DNA of 64,000 nt from Deltaproteobacteria bacterium (lineage in GTDB: Bacteria > Myxococcota_A > Polyangia > Polyangiales > Polyangiaceae): NCBI GenBank assembly GCA_016218915.1, contig JACRCQ010000077.1, positions 248,001 through 312,000 of the forward strand, read 5' to 3'. The position numbers and the translations under genes are program-made. The notes below the pieces were generated by a model, which ran no database searches, was not told where the DNA came from, and saw only the letters and a program-made list of their open reading frames with translations. Every line of letters starts with the position of its first letter. Position 1 is the stretch's first letter. Positions 27,001 to 35,041 of this stretch are shown piece after piece.

Positions 27001-28512
27001 CAGCGCGAGCCGAGAGCGCGCAAGCGCCAGGTTGATCGGATCCGCACCCTCCGCGTGCGCCAGCGCAACCGTCGCCTCCTCGAATCGCCCCTGATCCAGC
27101 AGCGCTTCGGCTTCCAGCAGACCGGAGGGAGGGGCAACGGTTCCGCGCGATCGGCCTGCCTCCTCTTCCAGCAGCCGATCGACATCCTGGGCTGACACCA
27201 CCGGGCGGTTCCCGATGGCACGCACGATCGCGCGAAGCCGTCCGGGTCTCCCCTCTGCCCGCTCGATCACGTGCTGCACCAGCGCGTCCGACAGCGATGG
27301 GACTGCGCGTCGCACGAGCCCTGCGGCAGCAGCCGGATCGAGCGCAGGCATGGCGTAGCGCTCGACCGGGCCGCCGAGCTTCGAAGCGGACGCGACCGTG
27401 GCCACGACCACGACCTTGGCTCCTGCGGCCCGCGCGTTGGACAATCGCTCGATGGCCGGCGGCGGCAGGTGCTCCGCATCGTCCACCAGCACCACCGAGC
27501 CGTCGTCACGCTCCCGAGCGCCCAGCTCCATCTCGATCGCATCGAAGACGGGAAGCGTGCCCTGCTGCTCCACCCAGGCGACATCCCGCCCTTCGACACC
27601 GAGCGTCCATGCCGCGCGCCGCACCAGCGCCGTGCGGCCGGAGCCGTGCTGCCCTTCAATCGCAAGCACGCTTCCCCGCGCGAGCGTGGCGATCTGCGTG
27701 AGCAGCAGGTTGGCCGGCGCGTCCATTCCCACCACCGGCCAGGCTGCGTCGACTGCCACGTCCGTGCTCGGGAACGGCAGGCGCATGGCGTGGCGAAGGG
27801 CGCTGGCGAGCTCGTCCGCGCTCGGATAGCGACTCGACGGATCCTCGTGCATGGCGCGCGACGCGATCGCGCGCAGCTCTTCGAGGCTGTCGCCTTCCAG
27901 CTTCTGCGCGCAGCGCTCGATCACCTCGGCCAGCGAAGCGCCGAGTGCGTAGATCTCCGCGCGAACGGTCAGGGGCCGCCCTGCGAACAGCTCCGGCGCT
28001 GCATACTGGGGCGTGAGCCCCTCTGCCTGCGTTCCGCCTTCGCGCCAGGGCGCTGCCAGCCCCAGATCCACGAGCGTGGCGCCTCCCTCTGCAGCCACGA
28101 TGATGTTTGCCGGCTTGACGTCGCCGTGCAGCAACGCGGCTCGGTGCAGGCCGGTCAGCTGATCAGCCGCGCGCGCGATCGCGTCGAGGCAGACGCGCGC
28201 ATCCGGCGACGCCATCTCGATCAAGCCGGAGAGGCTTTGCCCTTCGACCAGCTCGCGGACCATGTAGGCGCGCTTGCTGTCCGGCAGGCGACCAAAGCGA
28301 AGCACGCGCGGAAAACCGAGCCCTTCGAGACCGGACAGGGACACGGCCTCGCGCACGAGCGCTCCGACCTCGCGCTCAGAGGCCCCATCCGCCAGCGCCT
28401 TGAGCGCAACCGTACGATTGGTGAGCCGATCGCGGATGGCCCACACCTGGCCGCCGCCGCCGCGGCCGAGCACTGCGACCTTCTCGTAGCGAAGAGGAAA
28501 CCTGGTCTCCAT
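24043..28512 (-). CDS. Ser/Thr kinase-like, ATPase/TPR, GAF, sigma-54 activator fusion
   Basis: A 1489-residue protein. Residues 1-265 are a protein kinase fold with Gly-loop GRGGGG, Lys38, catalytic loop HGDVKPAN at 129-136 (Gly instead of Arg) and DLG at 149-151 instead of DFG. About 265-460 is a STAND/AAA-type ATPase (EGQHGSGRTALVRRA). About 470-950 has TPR-like helices. About 990-1140 is a GAF domain, followed by a coiled coil. About 1165-1400 is a sigma-54 AAA+ domain with GESGTGKE near 1195 and GAFTGA near 1243. A FIS helix-turn-helix forms the end. It combines kinase-like sensing and transcription activation in one chain and follows the envelope protein gene by 6 bases. Confidence 0.92.
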   Translation of the reverse strand: METRFPLRYEKVAVLGRGGGGQVWAIRDRLTNRTVALKALADGASEREVGALVREAVSLSGLEGLGFPRVLRFGRLPDSKRAYMVRELVEGQSLSGLIEMASPDARVCLDAIARAADQLTGLHRAALLHGDVKPANIIVAAEGGATLVDLGLAAPWREGGTQAEGLTPQYAAPELFAGRPLTVRAEIYALGASLAEVIERCAQKLEGDSLEELRAIASRAMHEDPSSRYPSADELASALRHAMRLPFPSTDVAVDAAWPVVGMDAPANLLLTQIATLARGSVLAIEGQHGSGRTALVRRAAWTLGVEGRDVAWVEQQGTLPVFDAIEMELGARERDDGSVVLVDDAEHLPPPAIERLSNARAAGAKVVVVATVASASKLGGPVERYAMPALDPAAAAGLVRRAVPSLSDALVQHVIERAEGRPGRLRAIVRAIGNRPVVSAQDVDRLLEEEAGRSRGTVAPPSGLLEAEALLDQGRFEEATVALAHAEGADPINLALARSRLALGRGDARQAMERLVAIETQVRSLGGLKLRSWSLLSARAWMRMGKYADASRAAQDAVGDAAGTSDPVALEAQALQGLVHSYLGEHEDADRVLRDAANRAGACEDRRVKAVVLGSLAIVLQGRNKLPEARKAYEDSLDAAEAAGDAGAVANTRLNLAGLAQVEGDLAGAIKHLEAAIDMGRRAGRGSTMRQALLNLANLDIYLGRHARARSSVAALSDQRDQLTPILRAQLIGLEAELAAGTGDIKRAAELYESCAFAYDTLGRHLDAAEARLESVLFATRAEQPDPLALSRTIEKAMEALKDSSAHRALLGLAKGAVLALQRDEDGAKAVYDEALESARGAGQREWIWRTLQARSRLLYEMGQGLAAKRDSEEALSVLEEIATRLPRDLREVYWDDPRRRAVRASHLGTMASAKAQSVPMEIPVVASAARTLSRATRTGMSATIAGLPVEERLARLLEINRELAHEHNLERLLEQVTDHAITLLNAERGFVILAKDGELVVHTSRDRKGEDQSARFSRGIAEKVVASGEPVVTLSALSDERMANYLSVHQLNVQSVACVPIRTPDGHATGALYLETRLRPGALFHAELPTLMAFADQAAIAIENAHLISENQQRADELAVANAELTKARKRLEELLGHRTAQLESTRRDLASTRAVLRGHFGYHGLLGTSDKMRRVYALIDRIKDMDVPVLITGESGTGKEVVARAIHSAGLRGKRPFTGINCGAIPEHLLESELFGHVRGAFTGADRDRKGLFRESEGGTILLDEIGEMPSKMQAGLLRVLQDHVVRPVGGVREETVSVRVIAATHRDLEKMVAESMFREDLYYRLHVVEVAIPALRERADDIPVLIDHFMQIFAARYRRERKTISRDALRYLCSCPWPGNVRQLENVLLNAWVMSDQSELELEDFELAGLRRSGASGPTSSEIPQPPSASAPRGNEITFTAHQASEKERIVAALTSCNWNRVKAAELVGIPRRTFYRRLKKHGIQ

Positions 28513-28518
28513 CCGGCC

Positions 28519-29595
28519 TCAGAACAGCCCGTGTTGTGCCGAGAGCCCGAAGAAGAATGGCCCTGGAAAGGCAAAGCCCACGTCGAGTCGAACGGCCATC
28601 TTGGGAACGGGTTTCCAGCGCAACCCCATCTGGAAGGGCGCGATCCACGGAAACACGATCGGCTTGGAGCCGCCGTTGATCCAGCTCGGCTCCTTGTAGC
28701 TGCCGTAGTGACCGTTGTCCCCGTCGCAGTACTGTCCGCTTGGCTGAGAGGGAACGGACGGGCTACCCACATCGCGGCACGGAAGATACCCGTTCGGATC
28801 GCCTGCTACGCCGTTGGGCGGATACGACTGGTTTCGTCTGAGATCGCCGAACACGATCCCGATGCCCGCGCCGCCGCCGTACACGAAGGAGAGCCGGGGG
28901 TTCATCGGCGCTGACCACAGGAAGTCGGAGCCGATCGAGATCGTCTTGATCGACGAGCTCACGATCTCGTAGGCGTTGTCAGGGTCAGAGCTCGACTTGA
29001 ACGGCGCGTTGCTCATCGAGTAGCTCGCGTAGGTCAGCCACAAGTCGTACTCGAAGCCGTTACGTCGCACGGCGAACTCCGGACCGAACTGCGGTGACCA
29101 CACGGTCTTGCCGCCGTCTGCCCCGAACAGCCCGAACATGAACTGCGGGATCAGGACCATGCGGCCACGAAGGCCCAGGTACTGGTAGGTCTTGCCCTTC
29201 TCCTCGACGAACTCAGCGTCAGCGGGGTCGACCTTGGCTTCCTCATCGGGCGGCGGGACCTTGCCTTCCGTGACCTTGACGTCGCCGTCCTTCTTCTTCG
29301 CCTCCTGTTCGGCCTTTGCATCGGCCTCGGCCTTGGCCTTGGCTTCCTCCTCTTCCTTGGCCTTGGCCTCAGCCTCCTCTTTGGCCTTGGCCTCCTCCTT
29401 GGCCTTGGCTTCCTCCTTGGCCTTGTCTTTCTTGGGTGCGGCCAGCAGTCCGGGCGTCGAGGCGGCCGCGGGACGATCTCTGTCACGTTGCGCCACGGGT
29501 GCCGACCGATCTGGCGGAGATTGTGCCTGTGCGGCCCAAGCGATCGACAGGATTCCTGCAACCCAAAGACTTGATGCGGCAGTGTGGCGTGCCAT
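28519..29595 (-). CDS. Exported protein with Lys/Ala/Glu repeats and a barrel-like domain
   Basis: About 358 residues, starting at the ATG at 29595 (a GAGGGAG purine run lies directly upstream; the ATG at 29604 is an alternative). A signal peptide ends near AAQAQS. Residues about 60-110 are tandem KAKEEA-type repeats, a TolA-like rod coded by repeated CTTGGC units. From about 135 the protein has aromatic and Gly-rich strands (YQYLGLRGRMVLIPQFMFGL), ending AFPGPFFFGLSAQHGLF with a terminal Phe, consistent with an outer-membrane barrel. It is transcribed just ahead of the giant kinase gene, which may sense its state; that link is speculative. Confidence 0.65.
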   Translation of the reverse strand: MARHTAASSLWVAGILSIAWAAQAQSPPDRSAPVAQRDRDRPAAASTPGLLAAPKKDKAKEEAKAKEEAKAKEEAEAKAKEEEEAKAKAEADAKAEQEAKKKDGDVKVTEGKVPPPDEEAKVDPADAEFVEEKGKTYQYLGLRGRMVLIPQFMFGLFGADGGKTVWSPQFGPEFAVRRNGFEYDLWLTYASYSMSNAPFKSSSDPDNAYEIVSSSIKTISIGSDFLWSAPMNPRLSFVYGGGAGIGIVFGDLRRNQSYPPNGVAGDPNGYLPCRDVGSPSVPSQPSGQYCDGDNGHYGSYKEPSWINGGSKPIVFPWIAPFQMGLRWKPVPKMAVRLDVGFAFPGPFFFGLSAQHGLF

Positions 29596-29728
29596 CTCCC
29601 TCATCCTTGTCACGGTGTGTGCCAAACGCTCCCGGAAGGTGTGCCAGTCTACACGAAAGGGCGTCCTTCGTCAGCGAAGCAATCTGAATGAGGGGGCTGG
29701 GCTGGAAAAGGCCCAAAAATCGGGGAAA

Positions 29729-30007
29729 TCAGGATGAGCTCTTGCCCGACTGCTTCTTGAGGTCGGCCAGTTGCTCCTCAAGCGATCGGACCGTGCGGCG
29801 CAGGTCTTTGACTTCCTGCTCGGTCGCAAGATCCATGACCTTGGCGAAGCGTCCGCTCTGGTCCTGGGCAAAGCTGCTGACACGGCCGGGAACGCTCATC
29901 AGCGTCATCACCGCTTTCATGAATCGCTCGTCCTGCATCAGCTTCATCACGCGAGGATCGCTCATGAGCTTCATCCCCTGCTTCATCATCGTTTTCTTGA
30001 TGCTCAT
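29729..30007 (-). CDS. Small phasin-like helical protein
   Basis: A 92-residue protein. The N-terminal half is Met- and Lys-rich amphipathic helix (MSIKKTMMKQGMKLMSD). The C-terminal half is a coiled coil (EVKDLRRTVRSLEEQLADLK) with a Ser-rich tail. The layout resembles phasin and PhaI/PhaF-like granule-associated proteins, but the family cannot be fixed by eye. A GGAGCG site precedes the ATG. It lies between a lipase gene and an envelope protein gene on the same strand. Confidence 0.6.
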   Translation of the reverse strand: MSIKKTMMKQGMKLMSDPRVMKLMQDERFMKAVMTLMSVPGRVSSFAQDQSGRFAKVMDLATEQEVKDLRRTVRSLEEQLADLKKQSGKSSS

Positions 30008-30097
30008 CGCCGCGCTCCCAGGTGGTGTCGGCCTGTCGCATACGCCGTCCCCGAATCCGAGGCAAGCCGGCGTTGCTCTAGCGGATTGTCCTGAGCC

Positions 30098-30859
30098 TCA
30101 GGCAGCCGAAGCGCGCGCCTTGGGCGCTGCCGAGACCCGGCGCAGCCGCTCGACGACCTGATCGGCCACGCGACGATCGAACAGCAGGCCGTTGTGCCCA
30201 CAAGCGGATACGTCGACCACCTCTCCGTGCTTCCAACCTGCGCTGGACGGGGGACGGACCAGCAGGTCGTGGGAAGCGACGATGGATGTGTGCGGTACGT
30301 GAGCCGCAGCGCTCCAGGATGCGTCGAGGGTATCGAGAATCTGGCTGCCAGGGCGGAGCTCAGACGCGAGGCGATCCGGGAGCCAGGGCAGCGCGATGGT
30401 GCCGCCGAACGGGCTGCCGAGCGAGATGGTCTGCACAACGCGCTGGTCGCGCGGATGGACCTGCACGAAGTATCGAGCCGCAAGACCTCCGAGGCTGTGG
30501 CCCACCAGGTGAAGGGTCGTCGTCTGCGGCAACGGCTCGAGGAAGGTGGTCAGCCGTTGCGACAGCTCAACGACGCCCCACCAGGGGGGATAGGTGAACG
30601 ACGCAGTCGCCATGCCGGTTTCGGTCTCGAGCCGTTCGCGAAGCACGCGCAGCGCCCCAGCGGTGGCGAGCAGGCCATGGAGCAGGACCACCACGTGGCG
30701 GGCTTCACCGGTATCGGGCAGATGGGGTCTGAGGTCGCGCGGCATGAGCAGCGACTGGCGCGCGAGCGCCACAGATTCGCTCGCGAAGGCGCGCAGCGTC
30801 CATTGCACCTGCTGGGCAGAGGCGGACCCGTCACGGAAGACTCGTCGCTTGGATCGCAT
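30098..30859 (-). CDS. Alpha/beta hydrolase, lipase-like
   Basis: A 253-residue protein. VVVLLHGLL forms the oxyanion region, and the nucleophile elbow GHSLGG places Ser122. A late GHNG supplies the probable catalytic His. The family hydrolyses ester bonds of lipids or short-chain esters. There is no signal peptide, so it is probably cytoplasmic. A GGAGG ribosome site precedes the ATG, and a possible -10 box TATAAG (30872-30877, minus strand) lies just upstream. It follows the thioesterase gene by 81 bases. Confidence 0.85.
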   Translation of the reverse strand: MRSKRRVFRDGSASAQQVQWTLRAFASESVALARQSLLMPRDLRPHLPDTGEARHVVVLLHGLLATAGALRVLRERLETETGMATASFTYPPWWGVVELSQRLTTFLEPLPQTTTLHLVGHSLGGLAARYFVQVHPRDQRVVQTISLGSPFGGTIALPWLPDRLASELRPGSQILDTLDASWSAAAHVPHTSIVASHDLLVRPPSSAGWKHGEVVDVSACGHNGLLFDRRVADQVVERLRRVSAAPKARASAA

Positions 30860-30940
30860 TCGGTCCTCCGCCTTATACCCGCGGCTTCTCCTCTGGCCTC
30901 ATTTTCTGCTTTTGGCTCATACCCGATTGCGCTCTGGGCC

Positions 30941-31483
30941 TCACCGGTTTGGGGCACGATCGTTCCATGTCTCGAGCCGCTGCACGAGTGTCGGTCCCCC
31001 CTCCTTCAGAAGGGCCGCCTCGAATGTTTCAATTTCCACGCGCATCGATTCAGGCAAATCCACCGGGGCGAGCGTGGCCGCATCAATCTGCACCGTCGTG
31101 GTTTCCGCGTAAGCCACCTGCTCGCCGTCTGCCGCGCGCTCAAATACATACTGCTGGTCGAGCGACCGACGGCCGATCCTGCTCATCCCGATCCACACCC
31201 GCAGACGCGCATCGACCCGGACCGGCTTTCTCCAGTCGACTGCGCAACTCGCCAGTGCGAAGGACAGGGGATAGGCCTCCAGCAGCTGGTCCTGCACCAG
31301 GGGATGGCCGAGATGCAGGCCTCGGGAGAATGCTACGAGCGTGCGGAAGTACTCCACGCGGGCCACCTCCAGCCAGGTGAGATAGGCGCCGTTGTAGGCG
31401 ATCCCCCCTGCATCCGTGTCCGCCCAGCGAACCCGTACTTCAGTGGCAAACCGACAAGCTGCAGGATCGAAGGTCAGGCGCAT
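30941..31483 (-). CDS. Acyl-CoA thioesterase, hot-dog fold (4HBT family)
   Basis: A 180-residue protein. The active-site region RWADTDAGGIAYNGAYLTWL matches the 4HBT pattern with the catalytic Asp, followed by VARVEYFR. The second strand cluster VDWRKPVRVDARLRVWI completes the hot-dog fold. The family hydrolyses acyl-CoA; the substrate chain length is not visible. It heads a minus-strand run and is divergent from the DNA-binding protein gene at 31608 across 124 bases, which should hold both promoters. Confidence 0.8.
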   Translation of the reverse strand: MRLTFDPAACRFATEVRVRWADTDAGGIAYNGAYLTWLEVARVEYFRTLVAFSRGLHLGHPLVQDQLLEAYPLSFALASCAVDWRKPVRVDARLRVWIGMSRIGRRSLDQQYVFERAADGEQVAYAETTTVQIDAATLAPVDLPESMRVEIETFEAALLKEGGPTLVQRLETWNDRAPNR

Positions 31484-31607
31484 GGCACTTAATTCTCACA
31501 GCACGCGCCAGGTTGCCAGGATGGATTCAGACTTAAGGTGCGCAGCACTAGACGCCAATCGATTCTCTCTTGTCATCGACAGACGACTTATGGAATCCTG
31601 CCGGCTC

Positions 31608-32036
31608 ATGAGCCCAGACGACCTCAAGAATAGAATCCATGTTGCAGCAACGCAGTTCACCAACGACGTGATTGGCGTCTTCACTGAGGCATTTGCCGCT
31701 GCGGCCGCCGACTTCTCCGCAGTGCCCCGCAAGGCGGGCGCCAAGAAAGCAGCGCCCGCACGCCGAGCTCCTGCGGCCAAGACAGCCCCTGCGCCCAAGA
31801 CGGCAAAGAAGGTCCCAGGCAAGCGCATTCGTCGCTCAACCGCGCAGCTTGCCAAGGCCGGTGACCAGGTCCTCAAGCTCCTCGCGTCCAACAAGAAGGG
31901 CCTGCGGATTGAGGCCATCAACAAGGTGATTGGAACGACAACGCGCGAGTTGATGCGTCCCGTGCAGAAGCTGCTCGACGAAAAGAAGATCCGGAAGGTG
32001 GGGGAGCGTCGCGCCACCACGTACTTCCTGGCTTGA
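31608..32036 (+). CDS. Histone-H1-like DNA-binding protein
   Basis: A 142-residue protein starting at the ATG at 31608 (another ATG lies at 31590). Residues 1-40 are helical (MSPDDLKNRIHVAATQF). Residues 40-75 are a Lys/Ala/Pro-rich linker (AGAKKAAPARRAPAAKTAPA), like a histone H1 tail. Residues 80-142 look like a winged helix (GLRIEAINKVIGTTTRELMR, then VQKLLDEKKIRKVGERRATT). It probably binds DNA as a nucleoid or regulatory protein. The upstream region is clearly more AT-rich than its surroundings. The gene converges with a lipoprotein gene. Confidence 0.65.
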   Translation: MSPDDLKNRIHVAATQFTNDVIGVFTEAFAAAAADFSAVPRKAGAKKAAPARRAPAAKTAPAPKTAKKVPGKRIRRSTAQLAKAGDQVLKLLASNKKGLRIEAINKVIGTTTRELMRPVQKLLDEKKIRKVGERRATTYFLA

Positions 32037-32082
32037 TACGATCCCGCCGCCGCCCAGTCGTCAGGGGCTCGCCGCGGGAGAC

Positions 32083-32553
32083 CTAGCTCCCGGTCGGTGC
32101 CGCAGGCAGCGGCGCCGGGGAGGCCACCACGCCTCCGGACGGCATGTGCCAGTGCCCGGGGATGTACATCAGCTTCAGAGAATACCCCTTCAGCGTCGAC
32201 CCGGTCCCTCCGTCCGATTCCTCGTACACGCCCACAGGGATGCGCACGAGCGCAGGGCGCGCATACCATGCGCCCGGCGGAGCGAGCACCCACGCACCTT
32301 CCTGCCACTTCCAGCGCCGCGCGCCCCACACCCACGAGCCATCCACCCACACGGCCCTCGGATCCGGGCTCGGCTGGACTTCGTCGACGTGGACCTCCTC
32401 CGGGGGCGGCGACGAAACCTCCACAGGCATGTCGGCTGCGGTGTGAGGACCATAGGCAGGCGTCTTGAGACGCGACGAGCATGCCGCGGCTATGAGCGTT
32501 GCCAGTGCGCCCGCGAATACGACCGAGCCGCCTATCAGGAGGGTACGAGCCAT
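32083..32553 (-). CDS. YXWGXW-repeat-type lipoprotein
   Basis: A 156-residue protein. The signal peptide ends at IAAAC (C25). The mature part has Trp-rich motifs (DGSWVWGARRWKWQEGAW and later GHWHMPSG), matching small WxxGxW-repeat envelope proteins, and a Pro/Glu-rich linker. It is probably an outer-membrane lipoprotein; the function is unknown. Its first 19 bases overlap the end of the prepilin peptidase gene upstream, so the two are probably co-transcribed. Confidence 0.7.
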   Translation of the reverse strand: MARTLLIGGSVVFAGALATLIAAACSSRLKTPAYGPHTAADMPVEVSSPPPEEVHVDEVQPSPDPRAVWVDGSWVWGARRWKWQEGAWVLAPPGAWYARPALVRIPVGVYEESDGGTGSTLKGYSLKLMYIPGHWHMPSGGVVASPAPLPAAPTGS

Positions 32554-33479
32554 CGGAAGTAGCTTTCGATCAGCATCCTGCCAAACAGCAGATACTCGAT
32601 GGTAGCAAGGGCGAGGAACGGGCCAAAGGCGATACGGGTCTGGCCCACGCCTTCTGCTTCGCGCTCGAAGATCGGATCGCGCGCGGCTTCCTTCTCCGCT
32701 TCCTGGCGCTCTGCTTCGTCCTCGATTTCGGCGATGCTAGCCAGGATCTCCTCGCGCTCCCTCTGGACCGCTGCAGGCTCGTCGATCTTCCCGCGAACCG
32801 CCAGCATCGCGACGGCCGCGATCGTGCCTTGCACCGCCCCGGCCAGCAGCACGAAGACCGCCCCCTCCCATCCGAACCAGAACCCTGCGACCATCAGCAG
32901 CTTGGCATCGCCCAATCCCATGCCCGTGCGTCCACGCACAACACGATAGAGCGCGCCGAAGACCAGCCACACGACCAGGAATGCACCGGCGCCTGCCAGC
33001 AGGGCATCGAAGAATCGCAGGGGCGGGCGCAGCGCAAAGGTTCCCAGCCCGAGCACCGCTGCCCCGTAGGAGATCGAGTCAGGGATCAACATGTGCTCCA
33101 GGTCGATGAACGAAGCCGCAATCAACCCGAGCGTGAGAGCGAGATTCGCCAGGAAGATCGCAATCACGTGGATGATGGGCGTCTTGCCAGGAAGCGTCAG
33201 GAGCGTCGTCTCCACGATGGCCGCAGCCATCAGTCCCCCCATCGCCTCCACCAGGACGTAGCGCGGCGAGATTTTCGCTCCGCAGCAGCGAGCCTTGCCG
33301 CGCAGCAGCAAGAAGCTGAGCACAGGAATGTTGTCGAACGCGCCGATGGGCACGCCGCAAGCGGGGCAGCGCGACGCAGGACGCACGACGCTCTCGGAGC
33401 GTGGAACGCGGTGGATCACGACGTTGAGGAAGCTTCCCCACGCGAGGCCGAAGAGCACGGCGAAAACGCGTATGAACAT
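32535..33479 (-). CDS. pilD: Prepilin peptidase (type IV, A24 aspartic)
   Basis: About 314 residues, an integral membrane protein that cleaves and methylates type IV pilin-like leaders. The N-terminal part has GSFLNVVIHRVPR and a Cys cluster (RCPACGV, then RCCGA) of the zinc/methylase domain. The catalytic aspartates are in IDLEHMLIPD and MGLGDAKLL. Six or more hydrophobic helices are seen. A charged Glu-rich loop (about 240-280) near the C-terminus is an unusual insertion. I start at the ATG at 33479; a TTG nine codons upstream is open. No pilin gene is in the window. Confidence 0.93.
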   Translation of the reverse strand: MFIRVFAVLFGLAWGSFLNVVIHRVPRSESVVRPASRCPACGVPIGAFDNIPVLSFLLLRGKARCCGAKISPRYVLVEAMGGLMAAAIVETTLLTLPGKTPIIHVIAIFLANLALTLGLIAASFIDLEHMLIPDSISYGAAVLGLGTFALRPPLRFFDALLAGAGAFLVVWLVFGALYRVVRGRTGMGLGDAKLLMVAGFWFGWEGAVFVLLAGAVQGTIAAVAMLAVRGKIDEPAAVQREREEILASIAEIEDEAERQEAEKEAARDPIFEREAEGVGQTRIAFGPFLALATIEYLLFGRMLIESYFRWLVPS

Positions 33480-33610
33480 CGGGGGGAAGTCGGACAGGGT
33501 CGGCAACGTCCGGGGAGCCTACCACGCACCAGCGGCGGTGCGAGCATCGAGCGTGGACGACACGCTGGCCCACGCGGGCAACGCCCGCTAAGGTGAAGCG
33601 GCTCCAACGC

Positions 33611-35041
33611 ATGGCCACTGACGAAACGAAGACTCCGCCTCCGGGCGACACGCTGAAGACCTCCGAGAAGAAGGCTGCGCCTTCTTCGCGCCTGGGCCGG
33701 CTCGCGCGCTTGACAGCCCTCGTTCCCCGGGCACTGCCTGTGGCGATGGAAGGGGCCCGGCGCGCGCTCGGCGTCAGCCGCACCGAAGAGCAGGAGAAAG
33801 CAGCGCGGCAGAAGGCCTACGAGGACGCCAAGAAGGCAGGCAAAGCCCTGCTCAAGACCTTGGGGGAGATGAAGGGTCTGCCCCTGAAGATCGGGCAGAT
33901 GTTCAGCTACATCGACGGGTTTGCTCCTCCTGGCTACGAGGAAAAGGTCCAGCGCCTTCTTCGACAGCTGCAGGAGAAGGCTCCCCCCTTGAACCCCGAA
34001 GCTGCCGTGCAGGTGATCCGCGATGAATTCGGCATGCCCCCGGATCAGCTCTTCTACCAGTGGGAGCGTCAGCCTTTTGCCGCCGCCAGCCTCGGTCAGG
34101 TCCATCGCGCCGTCACCCGCGCCGGCGATCACGTCGCCGTCAAGGTCCAGTACCCAGGCATCGACAAAGCCCTGCAGAATGACCTCAAGAGCCTGAGCAT
34201 GCTCGAGGTCATGATCTCGCCCGTGACCCGCCAATACCAATCCAAGGAAACCCTCGAAGAGATCAAGCGCGTGTTCCTCAACGAGCTCGACTACGGGCTC
34301 GAGGCCGAGAACGCTGACCTGTTCCGCAGACTCACCGCCGATCTGCCGAATGTCGTCATTCCCCACATCCACCACGCTCTGTCCAGCAGGCGCGTGCTGA
34401 CCGCCGAATACGTGGGCGGCATGCCCTACGAGCAGTTCTGCAGGGAGGCTTCCCAGGAGGATCGCAATGCAGCAGGCGTGACGATCTGGACGTTCATGTT
34501 CCGATCGTTGCTGCGCTACGGCGTGATGTACGCCGATCCGCACCCGGGCAACTACCGCTTCCTGGGCGGCGGAAAGGTCGCCTTCCTGGACTTCGGATGC
34601 GTGAAGATTCTTCCGCCGAATATGGTGACCGGGATCAAGCGTTACATCCGGGCCGCCATGGACGCAGACTGGGCAGAGTTCGACCGCGCTTGCGTGGAGT
34701 TCCTCGGCTATGACCCCGCGGACCCCAAGAGCTGGGACCTGTACCGCAGCTACACCCTCGAGCTGCTCATGCCGATCACCACCTCGCGCCCCTACCAGGC
34801 AACGCCTGAGGGAGCTCGCGAAGCCGTCCAGTTCCTGGTGCGCGGACACAGAAAGCTCATCAAGGAGGCCGACGGTGGCCCGAGGATGCCCGCGCCGGTC
34901 AAGATGCCGTACGATCTGACCTTCGTGAACCGCCTGCAATGGGGGCTTGCATCGATCATGGGAGGCTTGCGCACCGAAGCGAAGTTCCGCGACCTGGCTG
35001 AGCCGTGGGTGAGGGACGGCCAATGGCCCATAGGAGGGTAG
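33611..35041 (+). CDS. ABC1/AarF-type atypical kinase
   Basis: About 476 residues. Family marks: LKIGQMFSYID (the KxGQ motif of UbiB/ADCK proteins), the Ala-rich loop FAAASLGQVHRA, VAVKVQYPG (Lys), YADPHPGNYRF (catalytic loop) and FLDFGCVK (DFG). Members support ubiquinone biosynthesis or lipid metabolism; bacterial paralogues vary. A GTG at 33593 is an alternative start. The stop lies 19 bases into the next gene, so it is probably coupled with the transglycosylase gene. It is divergent from pilD. Confidence 0.88.
   Translation: MATDETKTPPPGDTLKTSEKKAAPSSRLGRLARLTALVPRALPVAMEGARRALGVSRTEEQEKAARQKAYEDAKKAGKALLKTLGEMKGLPLKIGQMFSYIDGFAPPGYEEKVQRLLRQLQEKAPPLNPEAAVQVIRDEFGMPPDQLFYQWERQPFAAASLGQVHRAVTRAGDHVAVKVQYPGIDKALQNDLKSLSMLEVMISPVTRQYQSKETLEEIKRVFLNELDYGLEAENADLFRRLTADLPNVVIPHIHHALSSRRVLTAEYVGGMPYEQFCREASQEDRNAAGVTIWTFMFRSLLRYGVMYADPHPGNYRFLGGGKVAFLDFGCVKILPPNMVTGIKRYIRAAMDADWAEFDRACVEFLGYDPADPKSWDLYRSYTLELLMPITTSRPYQATPEGAREAVQFLVRGHRKLIKEADGGPRMPAPVKMPYDLTFVNRLQWGLASIMGGLRTEAKFRDLAEPWVRDGQWPIGG

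Noticed and set aside
29280..29450. Possible CRISPR-like or satellite repeat
   Set aside because: The units are short, contiguous and in frame within a coding sequence; there are no spacers.
32075..32092. CGGGAG-acctag-CTCCCG hairpin as a terminator
   Set aside because: The stem is only six pairs and overlaps the stop codon of the minus-strand lipoprotein gene; too weak to list as a feature.
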